The translations under genes and the position numbers were made by a program. Below the pieces are notes generated by a model that saw nothing but the letters and a program-made list of their open reading frames with translations, had not been told where the DNA came from and did not search any database. Positions 43,595-51,887 of a stretch of 63,544 nt of DNA are shown in pieces. The DNA comes from Bacillota bacterium (lineage in GTDB: Bacteria > Bacillota > Ch66 > Ch109). Position 1 is the first letter of the stretch; each line of letters opens with the position of its first letter. The stretch lies in the NCBI GenBank assembly GCA_013178275.1, contig JABLWZ010000024.1, positions 1 to 63,544 of the forward strand, given 5' to 3'.

Positions 43595-44290
43595 TTAACG
43601 TAACAACTCCTCTAAATCTTTCATAGTTCTATCGAGGTTCTCAGCGGTCCATTGTTCGGCTGCTTGCTCGTCTTTGCGTTCGATAGCGTCCAGCACTTGT
43701 TCGTGGATAGAAATCTGGTTTTTAAACAGGTTGCGATCTGAGACCAGTTTCTCCAACGCATCGCCTAACGCGTTAGAAAAACTCAAAAATAAATCTGTGA
43801 GAACACTATTCTTACTCGCGGCGGCAACGGCAAGATGGAAATTAAGGTCGCTCTCTACAAATGCGCGATTATCATCCCGGCGTTTTGCTTCACGCCGCTT
43901 ATCCAAGCTTTCCCGCATACGGACAAGATCATCTTCAGTCCGACGCTTGGCCGCCAGCTTCGCTATTTCAAGTTCGAGGATTCTGCGAACTTCATACACT
44001 TCCAGTATTGCTGCTCGACGAAGGCGATAATCCAGAGGCTCTAAACTATTAGTTCTGTCGAGTACATACGTACCATCGCCCTGACGAACTTCAAGCAGAC
44101 CTGCTTTTACCAACACGCGGACTGCCTCTCGGATTGTAGAACGTCCGACACCAAGCATGGACATGAGTTCAGTCTCGGTAGGAATTTTATCGCCCGGTTT
44201 TAGTTCTCCTAACGATATTTTTTCTTGCAGCTGTTGAATTACTTGGTCTCCCAGTTTCCTTGGCTGCACATTCTTAAACCCGATATTCAT
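43595..44290 (-). CDS. GntR/FadR-family transcriptional regulator
   Basis: The 231-aa protein has an N-terminal winged helix (KISLGELKPGDKIPTETELM, GVGRSTIREAVRVLVKAGLL) and a C-terminal FCD ligand domain (EVYEVRRILELEIAKLAAKR, DLNFHLAVAAASKN). FCD regulators usually bind carboxylic acids. CAGGAG precedes the ATG. It is 145 bp upstream of the MFS gene, which it probably controls. Confidence 0.92.
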   Translation of the reverse strand: MNIGFKNVQPRKLGDQVIQQLQEKISLGELKPGDKIPTETELMSMLGVGRSTIREAVRVLVKAGLLEVRQGDGTYVLDRTNSLEPLDYRLRRAAILEVYEVRRILELEIAKLAAKRRTEDDLVRMRESLDKRREAKRRDDNRAFVESDLNFHLAVAAASKNSVLTDLFLSFSNALGDALEKLVSDRNLFKNQISIHEQVLDAIERKDEQAAEQWTAENLDRTMKDLEELLR

Positions 44291-44391
44291 CAGATCATCT
44301 CCTGATTAAACGCAGAATATCATCTTGCTGAAGTATTGTCAAGTGACTACCGTTTTGGAGCTGACATTTCCCGATGTTTATTATATTAACC

Positions 44392-44835
44392 CTACCCCCG
44401 CCCCAACCTCTCCGCCCACTCGGCGAACCTCGCCCCCTCCACCGCGTCGTACCCCCGGGTGTAGGGCTTGATGTCCAGTACCGGGCTGCCATCGAGGGCG
44501 TCCAGCCCCTGGACGGTCAGCACGTTCCCTTTTACTTCGAGCAGCCGGACGTTGGTTATCCCGATCGGGTTCGGCCGGTGCGGGGTGCGCCGGGCGAAGA
44601 CTCCCACCCGGGGGAGGTCCTTGAGGCCGCGGGGGTGGCCGATAAGTTCGGACTTCGGGTCGAAGGCGGCCTGGTCCAGGTGGTAGATGACGACGATGTG
44701 GGAAAAGTCGGCGAGCCCCAGGAGGCCATCGGTCAGGGACTCGTCCAGGATGATCTGGGAGACGACGTCCCCCCACTCGCCCGCGTGCCGGTTTGCCGTC
44801 GTCCTCACTGTCCCGATCGGTTTCATGGTTATCAT
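44392..44835 (-). CDS. trmO: tRNA (N6-threonylcarbamoyladenosine-37) methyltransferase, TrmO/TsaA family
   Basis: The 147-aa protein has the TsaA-like fold. It carries the motifs KPIGTVRT, LADFSHIVVIYHLD, GVFARRTPHRPNPIGITNVR and LDALDGSPVLDIKPY. In characterised members it methylates t6A37 of tRNA-Thr with SAM; bacterial TsaA homologues vary and some act on other substrates. AGGGGG precedes the ATG. It is monocistronic, and a C-terminal domain found in E. coli TrmO is missing. Confidence 0.88.
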   Translation of the reverse strand: MITMKPIGTVRTTANRHAGEWGDVVSQIILDESLTDGLLGLADFSHIVVIYHLDQAAFDPKSELIGHPRGLKDLPRVGVFARRTPHRPNPIGITNVRLLEVKGNVLTVQGLDALDGSPVLDIKPYTRGYDAVEGARFAEWAERLGRG

Positions 44836-45488
44836 GTCAGGGCCCCCTTCGCTCTTTTAAGGATATTATAACCGATGTCCCAAGACCAAACGGGGCAGTT
44901 CACGGCTGGGGCAGTATAAAATGAGCCGCTGGGGTTGGAATAGATCAATATGCGGCCTTTTACGTGCTAATAAATTGGCAGAAACTTGGCAGGAATAGAG
45001 GGTACTTTTATCTTATAATGATACCAGGTAAAGCTGTTCATACTTTTGGCAGCTATTTTATTTTGTTGTAGATATGTTGAACATGCACTTATCTCAAGTG
45101 CATGTTCTTTCACGAAACTGTGTTTTATGTTTAAAAGTGTCAAGACACTACTCTAATACTATCCGCGTCCACATATTGGCTTGAAATAAGAACAGGTTAA
45201 GTACTAAGGACGTCTGTCTCACCTCATTTACTATGGAACCAGGTGCATAGAAAAAACAGTGCACTTGAAGAGCAAAAAGTTTGTCAGAAGTTCGGATAGT
45301 TGGCCTTAAAGGCAAAAACCAGCGGCGTTCATGCACTTTCGAACCACCGCTGGCTATTCAATAGCATTACTTTTTCGGGGATAACCCCATGACTTATTTC
45401 TCATAACCTATGGGAAACCCTTGAAGGCCGCTCAACAATCCAGCAGCAGCTTACAACATTGCTTATAAGCTGTTGGCGCGTAAGTATA
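44836..45488. other. 653-bp intergenic region with one strong hairpin
   Basis: No gene is convincing. A 62-codon minus-strand frame at 45148-45336 has no features. The region is AT-rich, with a TATAAT-like box near 45014 and a perfect inverted repeat at 45079-45107. Whether it contains IS debris cannot be decided. Confidence 0.5.
45079..45107. terminator. Perfect 12-bp inverted repeat
   Basis: GAACATGCACTT and AAGTGCATGTTC pair perfectly around a 5-nt loop, followed by TTTCACG on the plus strand. It may be a terminator of an unseen transcript or an operator. Confidence 0.5.
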
Positions 45489-46280
45489 TCATGACTCGAA
45501 TCCACCAACAAACCATGCCGGAAAATGCCTCTCCCCTTCGTTCTCCCCGAAGACCTTCCTGGAGAGGTTGGCGATCGAGGCGAGGACGTAGTCGTTGATG
45601 TTGTATAGCTTGAGATGGGTGCCCCGGTGGGCGCGGCAGTCGTCGGGGTGGGAGACGACGACCAGGGAGCGGCAGTTGAACGGCCGCACCGGGTAGATGG
45701 TGCAGGCCCCCTCGCCGGAGAGGAAGGGACAGGTTATCTGCTTCGCCAGGTAGGCGTCGAGCTTTTGATCCACGGCGGCGGGGTCATGCTGCAGGGATTC
45801 GAGTTCTTCCTGGCTGAGGTAGTGTTCCCGGTTGTTCCTGATCCGTCCGAGGATGGACTCCCGGGCGGCGGGGTCGAAGACGGACTGCATATAGAGCCGG
45901 GCAAACTCGGCCTCCAGGCGGCTGGTGGTGATGTGCAGGCCGCAGCAGTAGCTGCACCCTTTCTGGCACGAGGCCCGGGAGGTGAAGTGCGACTGCAGGG
46001 CGCTGAAGTGGTCGTAGATCTCCTGCAGCGACTGGATGCCTTTTTTAAGCCCGACCTCGCGCTTGTAGTGCAGGTTGTCGAGCAGGGTTTTCAGCTTCTC
46101 GGCGTCCCGGTCGGCCGCGGTCGGGTCGAACCGCGCCTCCTCGCCCCGGTAGTTGGTGTAGGCTACGCTGGCCGCAGCCGGCGCCGGCTGTTCCTTGCCC
46201 ATGCAGCACTTCTTGTATTTCTTCCCGCTCCCGCAGGGGCAGGGGTCGTTTCTTTCGATCTTTCCCGGCAGTGTTGACAT
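45489..46280 (-). CDS. YkgJ-family cysteine cluster protein with N-terminal SEC-C motif
   Basis: The protein of about 263 aa starts with a zinc-binding SEC-C motif (RNDPCPCGSGKKYKKCC). It continues with a YkgJ/CxxCxxCC-type cluster domain (CQKGCSYCCGLHI, CPFLSGEGACTIYPVRPFNC). These Cys probably bind zinc or an Fe-S cluster. The start is uncertain: ATG 46280 begins the SEC-C part, while ATG 46313 lacks a ribosome site; GAGGAGGT lies between them. Function unknown. Confidence 0.85.
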   Translation of the reverse strand: MSTLPGKIERNDPCPCGSGKKYKKCCMGKEQPAPAAASVAYTNYRGEEARFDPTAADRDAEKLKTLLDNLHYKREVGLKKGIQSLQEIYDHFSALQSHFTSRASCQKGCSYCCGLHITTSRLEAEFARLYMQSVFDPAARESILGRIRNNREHYLSQEELESLQHDPAAVDQKLDAYLAKQITCPFLSGEGACTIYPVRPFNCRSLVVVSHPDDCRAHRGTHLKLYNINDYVLASIANLSRKVFGENEGERHFPAWFVGGFES

Positions 46281-46335
46281 GGCTCCGACTATGTCTACCT
46301 CCTCGCACGGCATGGTATGCCCGTTCTATTGGATT

Positions 46336-46372
46336 AAAAAACCACCCTACCTAATAATAGCAGAGGGTGGTT
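46336..46372 (-). terminator. Terminator of the hemolysin III gene
   Basis: AACCACCCT and AGGGTGGTT pair around a loop with inner CTAATAATAG, and TTTTTT follows on the minus strand. Confidence 0.85.
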
Positions 46373-46397
46373 ATTCTCGCAATTTGGCCCCCCGTCC

Positions 46398-47048
46398 TCA
46401 CAGCGGCATGATGTAGACCAGCATCATGGTGAAGTGGGTCACGCTGCCGAGGGAGATGAAGATGTGGAAAATCTCGTGGAAGCCGAAGCGTTCGGGAAAG
46501 AAGTTCAGCCACTTGGTGGCGTAGATGACAGCCCCGATGGTGTAGGCCACCCCGCCGACGAACATCAGGACCAGAGCGCCGGTCGGGAGGCTGGTGAACA
46601 GCTTGGCCATGGGGATGACGGCGATCCAGCCCAGGGCCACGTAGAAGGCGGTGGATACGTAGCGGGGCAGGTTGATGAACCAGACCTTGAGCAGTATGCC
46701 CACCAGGGTCAGGGCCCAGACGGATATCAGCATGGCGGCCCGCCAGGCCCCCTCCAGTCCGTAGTAGAGGACCGGGGTGTAGGAGCCGGCTATCAGCAGG
46801 TAGATGGCGATGTGGTCGATCTTTTTCAGTATCATGACCTTGCGCGGGACGGCCCGGGCCCAGTGGTAGACGGTGCTGGCCCCGTAGAGGGTGATGACGC
46901 TGACCCCGTAGATGGTCATGGTGATGAGCTTGGAGGAACTGTTGCGGCTGAGTATGATGAGAAAGACCAGCCCGACGACGGCCGCCAGGAAGGTGACGAA
47001 GTGGGTCCAGGCATTAACCGGTTCCCGCATCTTGAGCCAGGCGATCAT
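46398..47048 (-). CDS. Hemolysin III-family membrane protein
   Basis: The protein of about 216 aa has seven membrane segments of the PAQR/hemolysin III family. The conserved metal-site residues are visible: NAWTHFVTF, SASTVYHW-like GASTVYHWARA, and the C-terminal FGFHEIFHIFISLGSVTHF. The start was put at ATG 47048, about 9 nt after GAAGGAG. Bacterial members are integral membrane proteins of uncertain role and rarely true toxins. Confidence 0.9.
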   Translation of the reverse strand: MIAWLKMREPVNAWTHFVTFLAAVVGLVFLIILSRNSSSKLITMTIYGVSVITLYGASTVYHWARAVPRKVMILKKIDHIAIYLLIAGSYTPVLYYGLEGAWRAAMLISVWALTLVGILLKVWFINLPRYVSTAFYVALGWIAVIPMAKLFTSLPTGALVLMFVGGVAYTIGAVIYATKWLNFFPERFGFHEIFHIFISLGSVTHFTMMLVYIMPL

Positions 47049-47382
47049 GGTTTCCACTCCTTCGCTGTGGTATCAGGGTACCCCCGATGGTTAGGGAACA
47101 GTAATATTATAGCCTAAATTCGCTGGAAATACCTGGGAATGGATGGAAATAATCCGACATCGGGTCCAAAACCGGCTCCCATAAGGAATAGACCCGCTGG
47201 AAGCAGTTGACATTCAATATCGAGCAGGGTATTATTATATAGGAACTGAATGAACCTTCAGTCAGCTTTAGGCGGATTGGTTGAAGCTTCCCAAATTCAA
47301 CAAACCTATTTCTCACAAGTCTCTCACTTTGATCAAAGCAGAGAATCACAGCAAATGAATCTATCAAGGGAGGTTTTATTTC

Positions 47383-48201
47383 TTGAACCAAAAAATCAAC
47401 GCGGTGTATTTCAGTGCGACCGGTACAACTGAAAAAATAGTAACCGGGATAACGAACAAGATTTTAGAGAATGTCGCGGGAGAGCCCAACGCTAAAAGAA
47501 TCGACTTCACATTGCCCGAGGCCAGAAAAAGTCCACTGGCTTTTTCAGAAGCGGATGTCGTTATCGTAGGGATTCCCGTTATTGCCGGAAGAGTGCCCAA
47601 CGTACTGCTGAAGTATTTAAACTCCATTACGGGTAACGGCGCGCTGGCAGTCGCCGTGGTGGTTTATGGAAACAGAAACTATGACGATGCCTTGATAGAA
47701 CTAAAAGACATCCTGGAATCAAACGGTTTTAAGGTTATCGCTGGTGGGGCGTTTATAGGAGAGCACTCCTTTTCCAAGATTCTTGCCCAAGACCGGCCGG
47801 ATGAAAGAGATATGGCGATAGCAAGCGCTTTTGCCCAGTCAATCTATCGTAAGATAACAGCCCCGGGTGATATTCAGACAGTGGCCGTAAACGGAAACCG
47901 GCCCTACAGAGACTACTACAAGCCGAAAGATAAATACGGCAACCTCGTTGATATCCGCAAAATTACTCCCAAAACAAGCAGCGATTGCATTGACTGCAAG
48001 CTTTGTGCGAGTGTTTGTCCCACGGGTTCCATAGACTATGAAAACGTGTCGGTGTTAAATGGGCCCTGTATCAAGTGCTGCGCCTGTGTTAAAAAATGCC
48101 CCACCGAGGCAAAGTATTTTGATGATGAGATTTTTATCAAACACAAGGGCGAACTGGAAATAGAATTTGCTTCGAGAAGAGAACCGGAACTATTCATATA
48201 A
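47383..48201 (+). CDS. EFR1-family flavodoxin-ferredoxin protein
   Basis: The 272-aa protein starts at a TTG after AAGGGAGG. The N-terminal 170 residues are a flavodoxin-like FMN domain (YFSATGTTEKIV phosphate loop, VGIPVIAGRVPN). The C-terminal end has two 4Fe-4S motifs (CIDCKLCASVCP and CIKCCACVKKCP). EFR1 proteins are thought to pass electrons between flavin and Fe-S partners in anaerobes. It is monocistronic. Confidence 0.92.
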   Translation: MNQKINAVYFSATGTTEKIVTGITNKILENVAGEPNAKRIDFTLPEARKSPLAFSEADVVIVGIPVIAGRVPNVLLKYLNSITGNGALAVAVVVYGNRNYDDALIELKDILESNGFKVIAGGAFIGEHSFSKILAQDRPDERDMAIASAFAQSIYRKITAPGDIQTVAVNGNRPYRDYYKPKDKYGNLVDIRKITPKTSSDCIDCKLCASVCPTGSIDYENVSVLNGPCIKCCACVKKCPTEAKYFDDEIFIKHKGELEIEFASRREPELFI

Positions 48202-48222
48202 AAGGCGTAGCGGCTGGCCGAA

Positions 48223-48486
48223 CTATTCCGCGTACTGGCTCCGGGCCAGGGGCAGCAGCACCTCCATGAGGGAGTTGGCCCGGTTGATCTCCTTGATGAT
48301 CAGGTCGTAGAACTCCCGGGGCGGTTCGGGTTCGCCGGTCAGTTTCAACAGCAGCAGCATGCCACGGGCGGTGGCGATGGAGTTTTTTATCTGATGGATG
48401 TCGTACATGATCCTCTGGCCGATGGAGACCTGATCGGCGGGACGGTCGGCGTCCTCCCGCACCGGCAGGTAGTGGAGCGTGCCCAT
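48223..48486 (-). CDS. Orphan histidine-kinase phosphoacceptor-like (DHp) protein
   Basis: The roughly 87-aa protein reads like an isolated dimerisation/phosphoacceptor helix pair: IHQIKNSIATARGMLLLLK resembles the kinase H-box, and EINRANSLMEVLLPLARS resembles the second DHp helix of Bacillus sensor kinases. There is no ATPase domain, no membrane segment and no neighbouring response regulator. The start at 48486 is 8 nt after CAGGGGG; a longer frame to 48558 has no site. It could be a phosphotransfer protein analogous to Spo0B, or a kinase remnant. Confidence 0.6.
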   Translation of the reverse strand: MGTLHYLPVREDADRPADQVSIGQRIMYDIHQIKNSIATARGMLLLLKLTGEPEPPREFYDLIIKEINRANSLMEVLLPLARSQYAE

Positions 48487-48637
48487 ACGAATACCCCCTG
48501 TTGACCATGACGGCTGATGCTGGACCTGTTGTTTAACTTCAACGAATGTTTTAAACATTTGTTTAATTTTAGTTCCATTATACCATGTTTTGTGATGGTT
48601 AGCTACTGGTTGCGAATTTTTATGGGAGTCAAGGCTG

Positions 48638-48659
48638 AAGCCGCCCCGAGGGGCGGCTT
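48638..48659. terminator. GC-rich hairpin after hcp
   Basis: AAGCCGCCCC and GGGGCGGCTT are perfect complements with a 2-nt loop, 18 bp beyond the hcp stop. T-runs are weak on both sides. Confidence 0.65.
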
Positions 48660-48676
48660 TAAGTTCTTCGTTTTCC

Positions 48677-50239
48677 TTAGTTGAGGATGGCCTGCAGGTC
48701 GGCCTCGGGGCTGGTGGTCGGCCGGATTCCGAACTTCTCGACCAGGACGTTCAGGACGTTGGGCGAGATGAAGGCCGGGAGCGAGGGCCCGAGGTAGATG
48801 TCCTTGATCCCCAGCGAGAGCAGGGTCAGGAGGATGCTGACCGCCTTCTGCTCGTACCAGGACAGGACCAGGGTCAGCGGCAGGTCGTTGACCCCGCAGC
48901 CGAAGGCGTTCGCCAGCGCCACGGCCACCTGGATGGCGGAGTAGGCGTCGTTGCACTGCCCCATGTCCATGATCCGCGGGAGGCCGCCGATCTCGCCGAT
49001 GTTAAGGTCGTTGAACCGGTACTTGCCGCAGGCCAGGGTGAGGACTACGGTGTCGGCCGGGGCCTGCTTGACCAGCTCGGTGTAGTAGTTGCGCCCGGGT
49101 CTGGCCCCGTCGCAGCCGCCCACCAGCAGGAAGTGCTTTATCGCGCCGGCCTTGACGGCCTCGATGACCTTGTCGGCCACGCCGAGGACGGTGTTGTGCC
49201 CGAAGCCGGTCATCAGTTCGGAGCCGCCGTTGATGCCGGTGAACTGCTTATCTTCGCTCCAGCCGCCGAGTTCCAGGGCCTTCTCGATGACCGGGGTGAA
49301 GTCTTTGACCCCCGAACCGCTTTCGGGGATGTGCTTCAGCCCCGGGAAGCCGACCACCGAGGTGGTGAAGACGCGGTCGGAGTAGCTGGGCCGGGGCGTC
49401 ATCAGGCAGTTGGTGGTGTAGAGTATCGGGGCCGGGATGCCGTCGAACTCCTTCTGCTGGTTCTGCCACGCGGTGCCGTAGTTGCCCTTCAGGTGCGAGT
49501 ACTTCTTCAGTTCGGGGTAAGCGTGGGCGGGCAGCATCTCGCCGTGGGTGTATACGTTTATCCCCTTGCCCGCGGTCTGCTCCAGCAGCTGCTTCAGGTC
49601 CAGCAGGTCGTGGCCGGTGACCACGATAAAGGGCCCCTTCTCCATGTTGGTGGTGACCTTGGTCGGGACCGGGTGCCCGTAGGCGGTGGTGTTGGCCTCG
49701 TCCAGGTCGGCCATGCACTTGAGGTTCACCTGGCCGAACTCCATCAGCAGCCCCAGCCATTCCTCGACGGCGTGCTCTTCGCCAACGGCCTTCATGCCCT
49801 TGTACATCCAGGCGGTGACCTCGGGGTCATCCTTGCCCAGGACGTGGGCGTGCCAGGCGTAGGCCGCCATGCCGCGGACCCCGAGCAGCAGGGTGGAGCG
49901 CAGGGAACGGATGTCCTCGTCGCCGGTCCAGAGGGTGTCGGCCGCGAACTTGTCGGCTCCCCCGAGCTTGGCGGTGGCCGCCTGGACCTGCTGCTTCAGT
50001 TCGTCGATGCGGGCGGGGTCGAAGTTTACGTTGGTGAGGGTGGCGAAAAGCCCCTGCATCATCAGCTCGTCCACCTCTTTGGTGGTTCCCTTGCCGGCCG
50101 CGGCGCGGCCCAGCTCGATCAGGCTGGCGGTCAGCTCGTCGTGCCGGTTGGCTACCTCGGGCTGCTTGCCGCAGACCCCGACCTTGGTGCATCCCTTGCC
50201 GCCGGCGGTTTGTTCACACTGGAAACAGAACATGGACAT
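48677..50239 (-). CDS. hcp: Hybrid cluster protein (hydroxylamine reductase)
   Basis: The 520-aa protein is an Hcp with the N-terminal Cys set CFQCEQTAGGKGCTKVGVCG (Cys5, 8, 17 and 23) for the proximal cluster. Hybrid-cluster ligands lie downstream, including the TGINGGSEL and GGCDGARPGRN regions and the Cys in TLACGKYRFN. It reduces hydroxylamine in vitro and is considered an NO reductase or S-nitrosylase in the nitrosative stress response. AAGGAGGT precedes the ATG. The next gene upstream on the same strand is a ferredoxin partner, and a Crp-family gene is divergent. Confidence 0.95.
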   Translation of the reverse strand: MSMFCFQCEQTAGGKGCTKVGVCGKQPEVANRHDELTASLIELGRAAAGKGTTKEVDELMMQGLFATLTNVNFDPARIDELKQQVQAATAKLGGADKFAADTLWTGDEDIRSLRSTLLLGVRGMAAYAWHAHVLGKDDPEVTAWMYKGMKAVGEEHAVEEWLGLLMEFGQVNLKCMADLDEANTTAYGHPVPTKVTTNMEKGPFIVVTGHDLLDLKQLLEQTAGKGINVYTHGEMLPAHAYPELKKYSHLKGNYGTAWQNQQKEFDGIPAPILYTTNCLMTPRPSYSDRVFTTSVVGFPGLKHIPESGSGVKDFTPVIEKALELGGWSEDKQFTGINGGSELMTGFGHNTVLGVADKVIEAVKAGAIKHFLLVGGCDGARPGRNYYTELVKQAPADTVVLTLACGKYRFNDLNIGEIGGLPRIMDMGQCNDAYSAIQVAVALANAFGCGVNDLPLTLVLSWYEQKAVSILLTLLSLGIKDIYLGPSLPAFISPNVLNVLVEKFGIRPTTSPEADLQAILN

Positions 50240-50302
50240 TCTAACTACCTCCTTTTTAATAGTTCTCCCTTGGTATTAATTTTGGTTATTTAAAAACTCC
50301 GC

Positions 50303-51010
50303 TCAGCCGATGACTTCTCCCTTGATCCCAATGGTAACCACGTCCAGGGGTATCTCCCGGCCGCTCGCGGCCAGGGCTGATCTGACCGAGTTCACCATGC
50401 CGCCGCAGCAGGGGACCTCCATCCGGAGGACGGTGACGCTCTTTACCTGGTTGCGCTTCAGTATCTCCCCCAGCTTTTCCGCGTACTCGGTCTGGTCGAG
50501 CTTGGGACAGCCGATCAGGGTGACCCGGCCGCGAATGAAGTCCTGGTGGATGTTAGCGTAGGCGTAGGCGGTGCAGTCGGCCGCCACCAGCAGGTCAGCG
50601 CCGTCGAAGTAGGGCGCGGTGACCGGGACCAGCTTGATCTGGCAGGGCCACTGACGAAGCTCCGACTCCACCTTCGGTTTCAGGTCGAAGGCTATCGGTA
50701 TCGGTCTTTCGATGGCCTGCACGTGGGTCCCGGCGCAGCCGCAGGCGAGCGTCTCCGGCTGGCGCGCCTTCATTCCCTGAAGGTGCTTCTTCACCGCCTC
50801 CTCGTCGAACCCCTCGGCCTCCCGCTCCTCGATGGCGAGCGCCCCGGCGGGACACTCGGGGAGGCAGGCCCCCAGCCCGTCGCAGTAGCTGTCGGTGACC
50901 AGCCGGGCCACCCCGTCCACGATCTGCAGCGCGCCCTCGTGACAGGAGTCGATGCAGAGACCGCAGCCGTTGCATCTATCTTCGTCGATCTTGATTATCT
51001 TGCGCTTCAT
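50303..51010 (-). CDS. 4Fe-4S ferredoxin partner of Hcp
   Basis: The 235-aa protein has two N-terminal ferredoxin motifs (CNGCGLCIDSC and CDGLGACLPECP). A further domain follows with CGCAG, DLLVAADCTAYAY and EVPCCGGMVNSV Cys motifs. It has the standard composition of the ferredoxin located next to hcp in clostridia and sulfate reducers. It probably supplies electrons to Hcp. It lies 63 bp upstream of hcp in the same direction with AAGGAGG before the ATG. Confidence 0.92.
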   Translation of the reverse strand: MKRKIIKIDEDRCNGCGLCIDSCHEGALQIVDGVARLVTDSYCDGLGACLPECPAGALAIEEREAEGFDEEAVKKHLQGMKARQPETLACGCAGTHVQAIERPIPIAFDLKPKVESELRQWPCQIKLVPVTAPYFDGADLLVAADCTAYAYANIHQDFIRGRVTLIGCPKLDQTEYAEKLGEILKRNQVKSVTVLRMEVPCCGGMVNSVRSALAASGREIPLDVVTIGIKGEVIG

Positions 51011-51050
51011 GTTGGGTCCTCCTTTCCGCTCCTTACTCTTGTACTTTTGA

Positions 51051-51071
51051 GGCCATTTTATTATAATGGCC
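51051..51071. promoter_or_regulatory. Palindrome in the hcp/Crp divergent promoter region
   Basis: GGCCATT-N7-AATGGCC is a perfect 7-bp inverted repeat. It overlaps a TATAAT box (51062-51067) for the rightward crp-family gene. It is a candidate site for that regulator. Confidence 0.6.
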
Positions 51072-51123
51072 GGGAAAAGTCGGTAGCCATGGCAACAAAG
51101 TTATTATTCCCAGGAAACATTTT

Positions 51124-51834
51124 TTGGCAGGTGAAAAAATCGTGCTTGCACATTATCTCCCGCTGCTCTCGAAATCGGCCCTGTTCGCGGACATCGACCC
51201 GACCGAGCTGGAGCTGATGATGAACTGCATGCAGCCCCGCATCTGCGAGTACCGGAAAAACGACCTGATAACCGTGGCCGGGGACCGGTTCGACAGCATC
51301 GGGATACTCCTTAGGGGTGAGGCGATGGTGACGAAGGACGACGCGGCGGGCAACCGCACCATCATGAGCTTCCTGCGGCCGGTGGACATGTTCGGCGAGA
51401 TGGTGGCCTTCGCCCGCGACTCGGTGTGGCCGAGCACGGTGATCGCCCAGGAGCCCTGCGCGGCTTTCTTCCTGGCGCGGGAGAAGATCGTGGGGCACTG
51501 CGGGAACGTCTGCTCCTGGCACCAGACCCTGATCCGCAACATGCTGCGGATCGTCTCGGAGCGGGCGATGCAGCTGCACCGGAAGCTGGATTACCTGGGT
51601 ATGAAGAGCATGCGGGGGAAGCTCAGCGCTTTCCTGCTGGAGCAGCATCACCGGACCGGGAGGCTGGACTTCGAGCTGACGATGAACCGCAACGAGATGG
51701 CGGACTTCCTGAACGTTTCCCGGCCGTCGATGTCCCGGGAGCTTTCGCGGATGCGGGACGAGGGGATAATCGGGTTTCACCTCTCGTCCATCCGGATACT
51801 GGACCTGGAGACGCTGAAAGGGATGGTGGAATAA
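51124..51834 (+). CDS. Crp/Fnr-family regulator (HcpR-like position)
   Basis: The 236-aa protein has an N-terminal cyclic-nucleotide-type beta roll (SALFADIDPTELELMMNCM, FLRPVDMFGEMVAFA). A dimer helix follows, then a C-terminal helix-turn-helix (LTMNRNEMADFLNVSRPSMS followed by RELSRMRDEGII). The place opposite the hcp operon is typical of HcpR/ArnR regulators of nitrosative stress genes. Only two Cys-bearing segments are present in the sensor, so an Fnr 4Fe-4S centre is unlikely. The start is a TTG at 51124 or a GTG at 51142. Confidence 0.9.
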   Translation: MAGEKIVLAHYLPLLSKSALFADIDPTELELMMNCMQPRICEYRKNDLITVAGDRFDSIGILLRGEAMVTKDDAAGNRTIMSFLRPVDMFGEMVAFARDSVWPSTVIAQEPCAAFFLAREKIVGHCGNVCSWHQTLIRNMLRIVSERAMQLHRKLDYLGMKSMRGKLSAFLLEQHHRTGRLDFELTMNRNEMADFLNVSRPSMSRELSRMRDEGIIGFHLSSIRILDLETLKGMVE

Positions 51835-51887
51835 TATCCTTGACTTGTTTGAATAACCTGTATGGTTAATTTTATTGGAGGCAATCG

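Noticed and set aside
45148..45336. 62-codon minus-strand frame in the 44.8-45.5 kb gap
   Set aside because: No ribosome site, no domain, and composition fits non-coding DNA.
49133..50293. Plus-strand frame of 386 codons
   Set aside because: Antisense to hcp; no ribosome site or domain.
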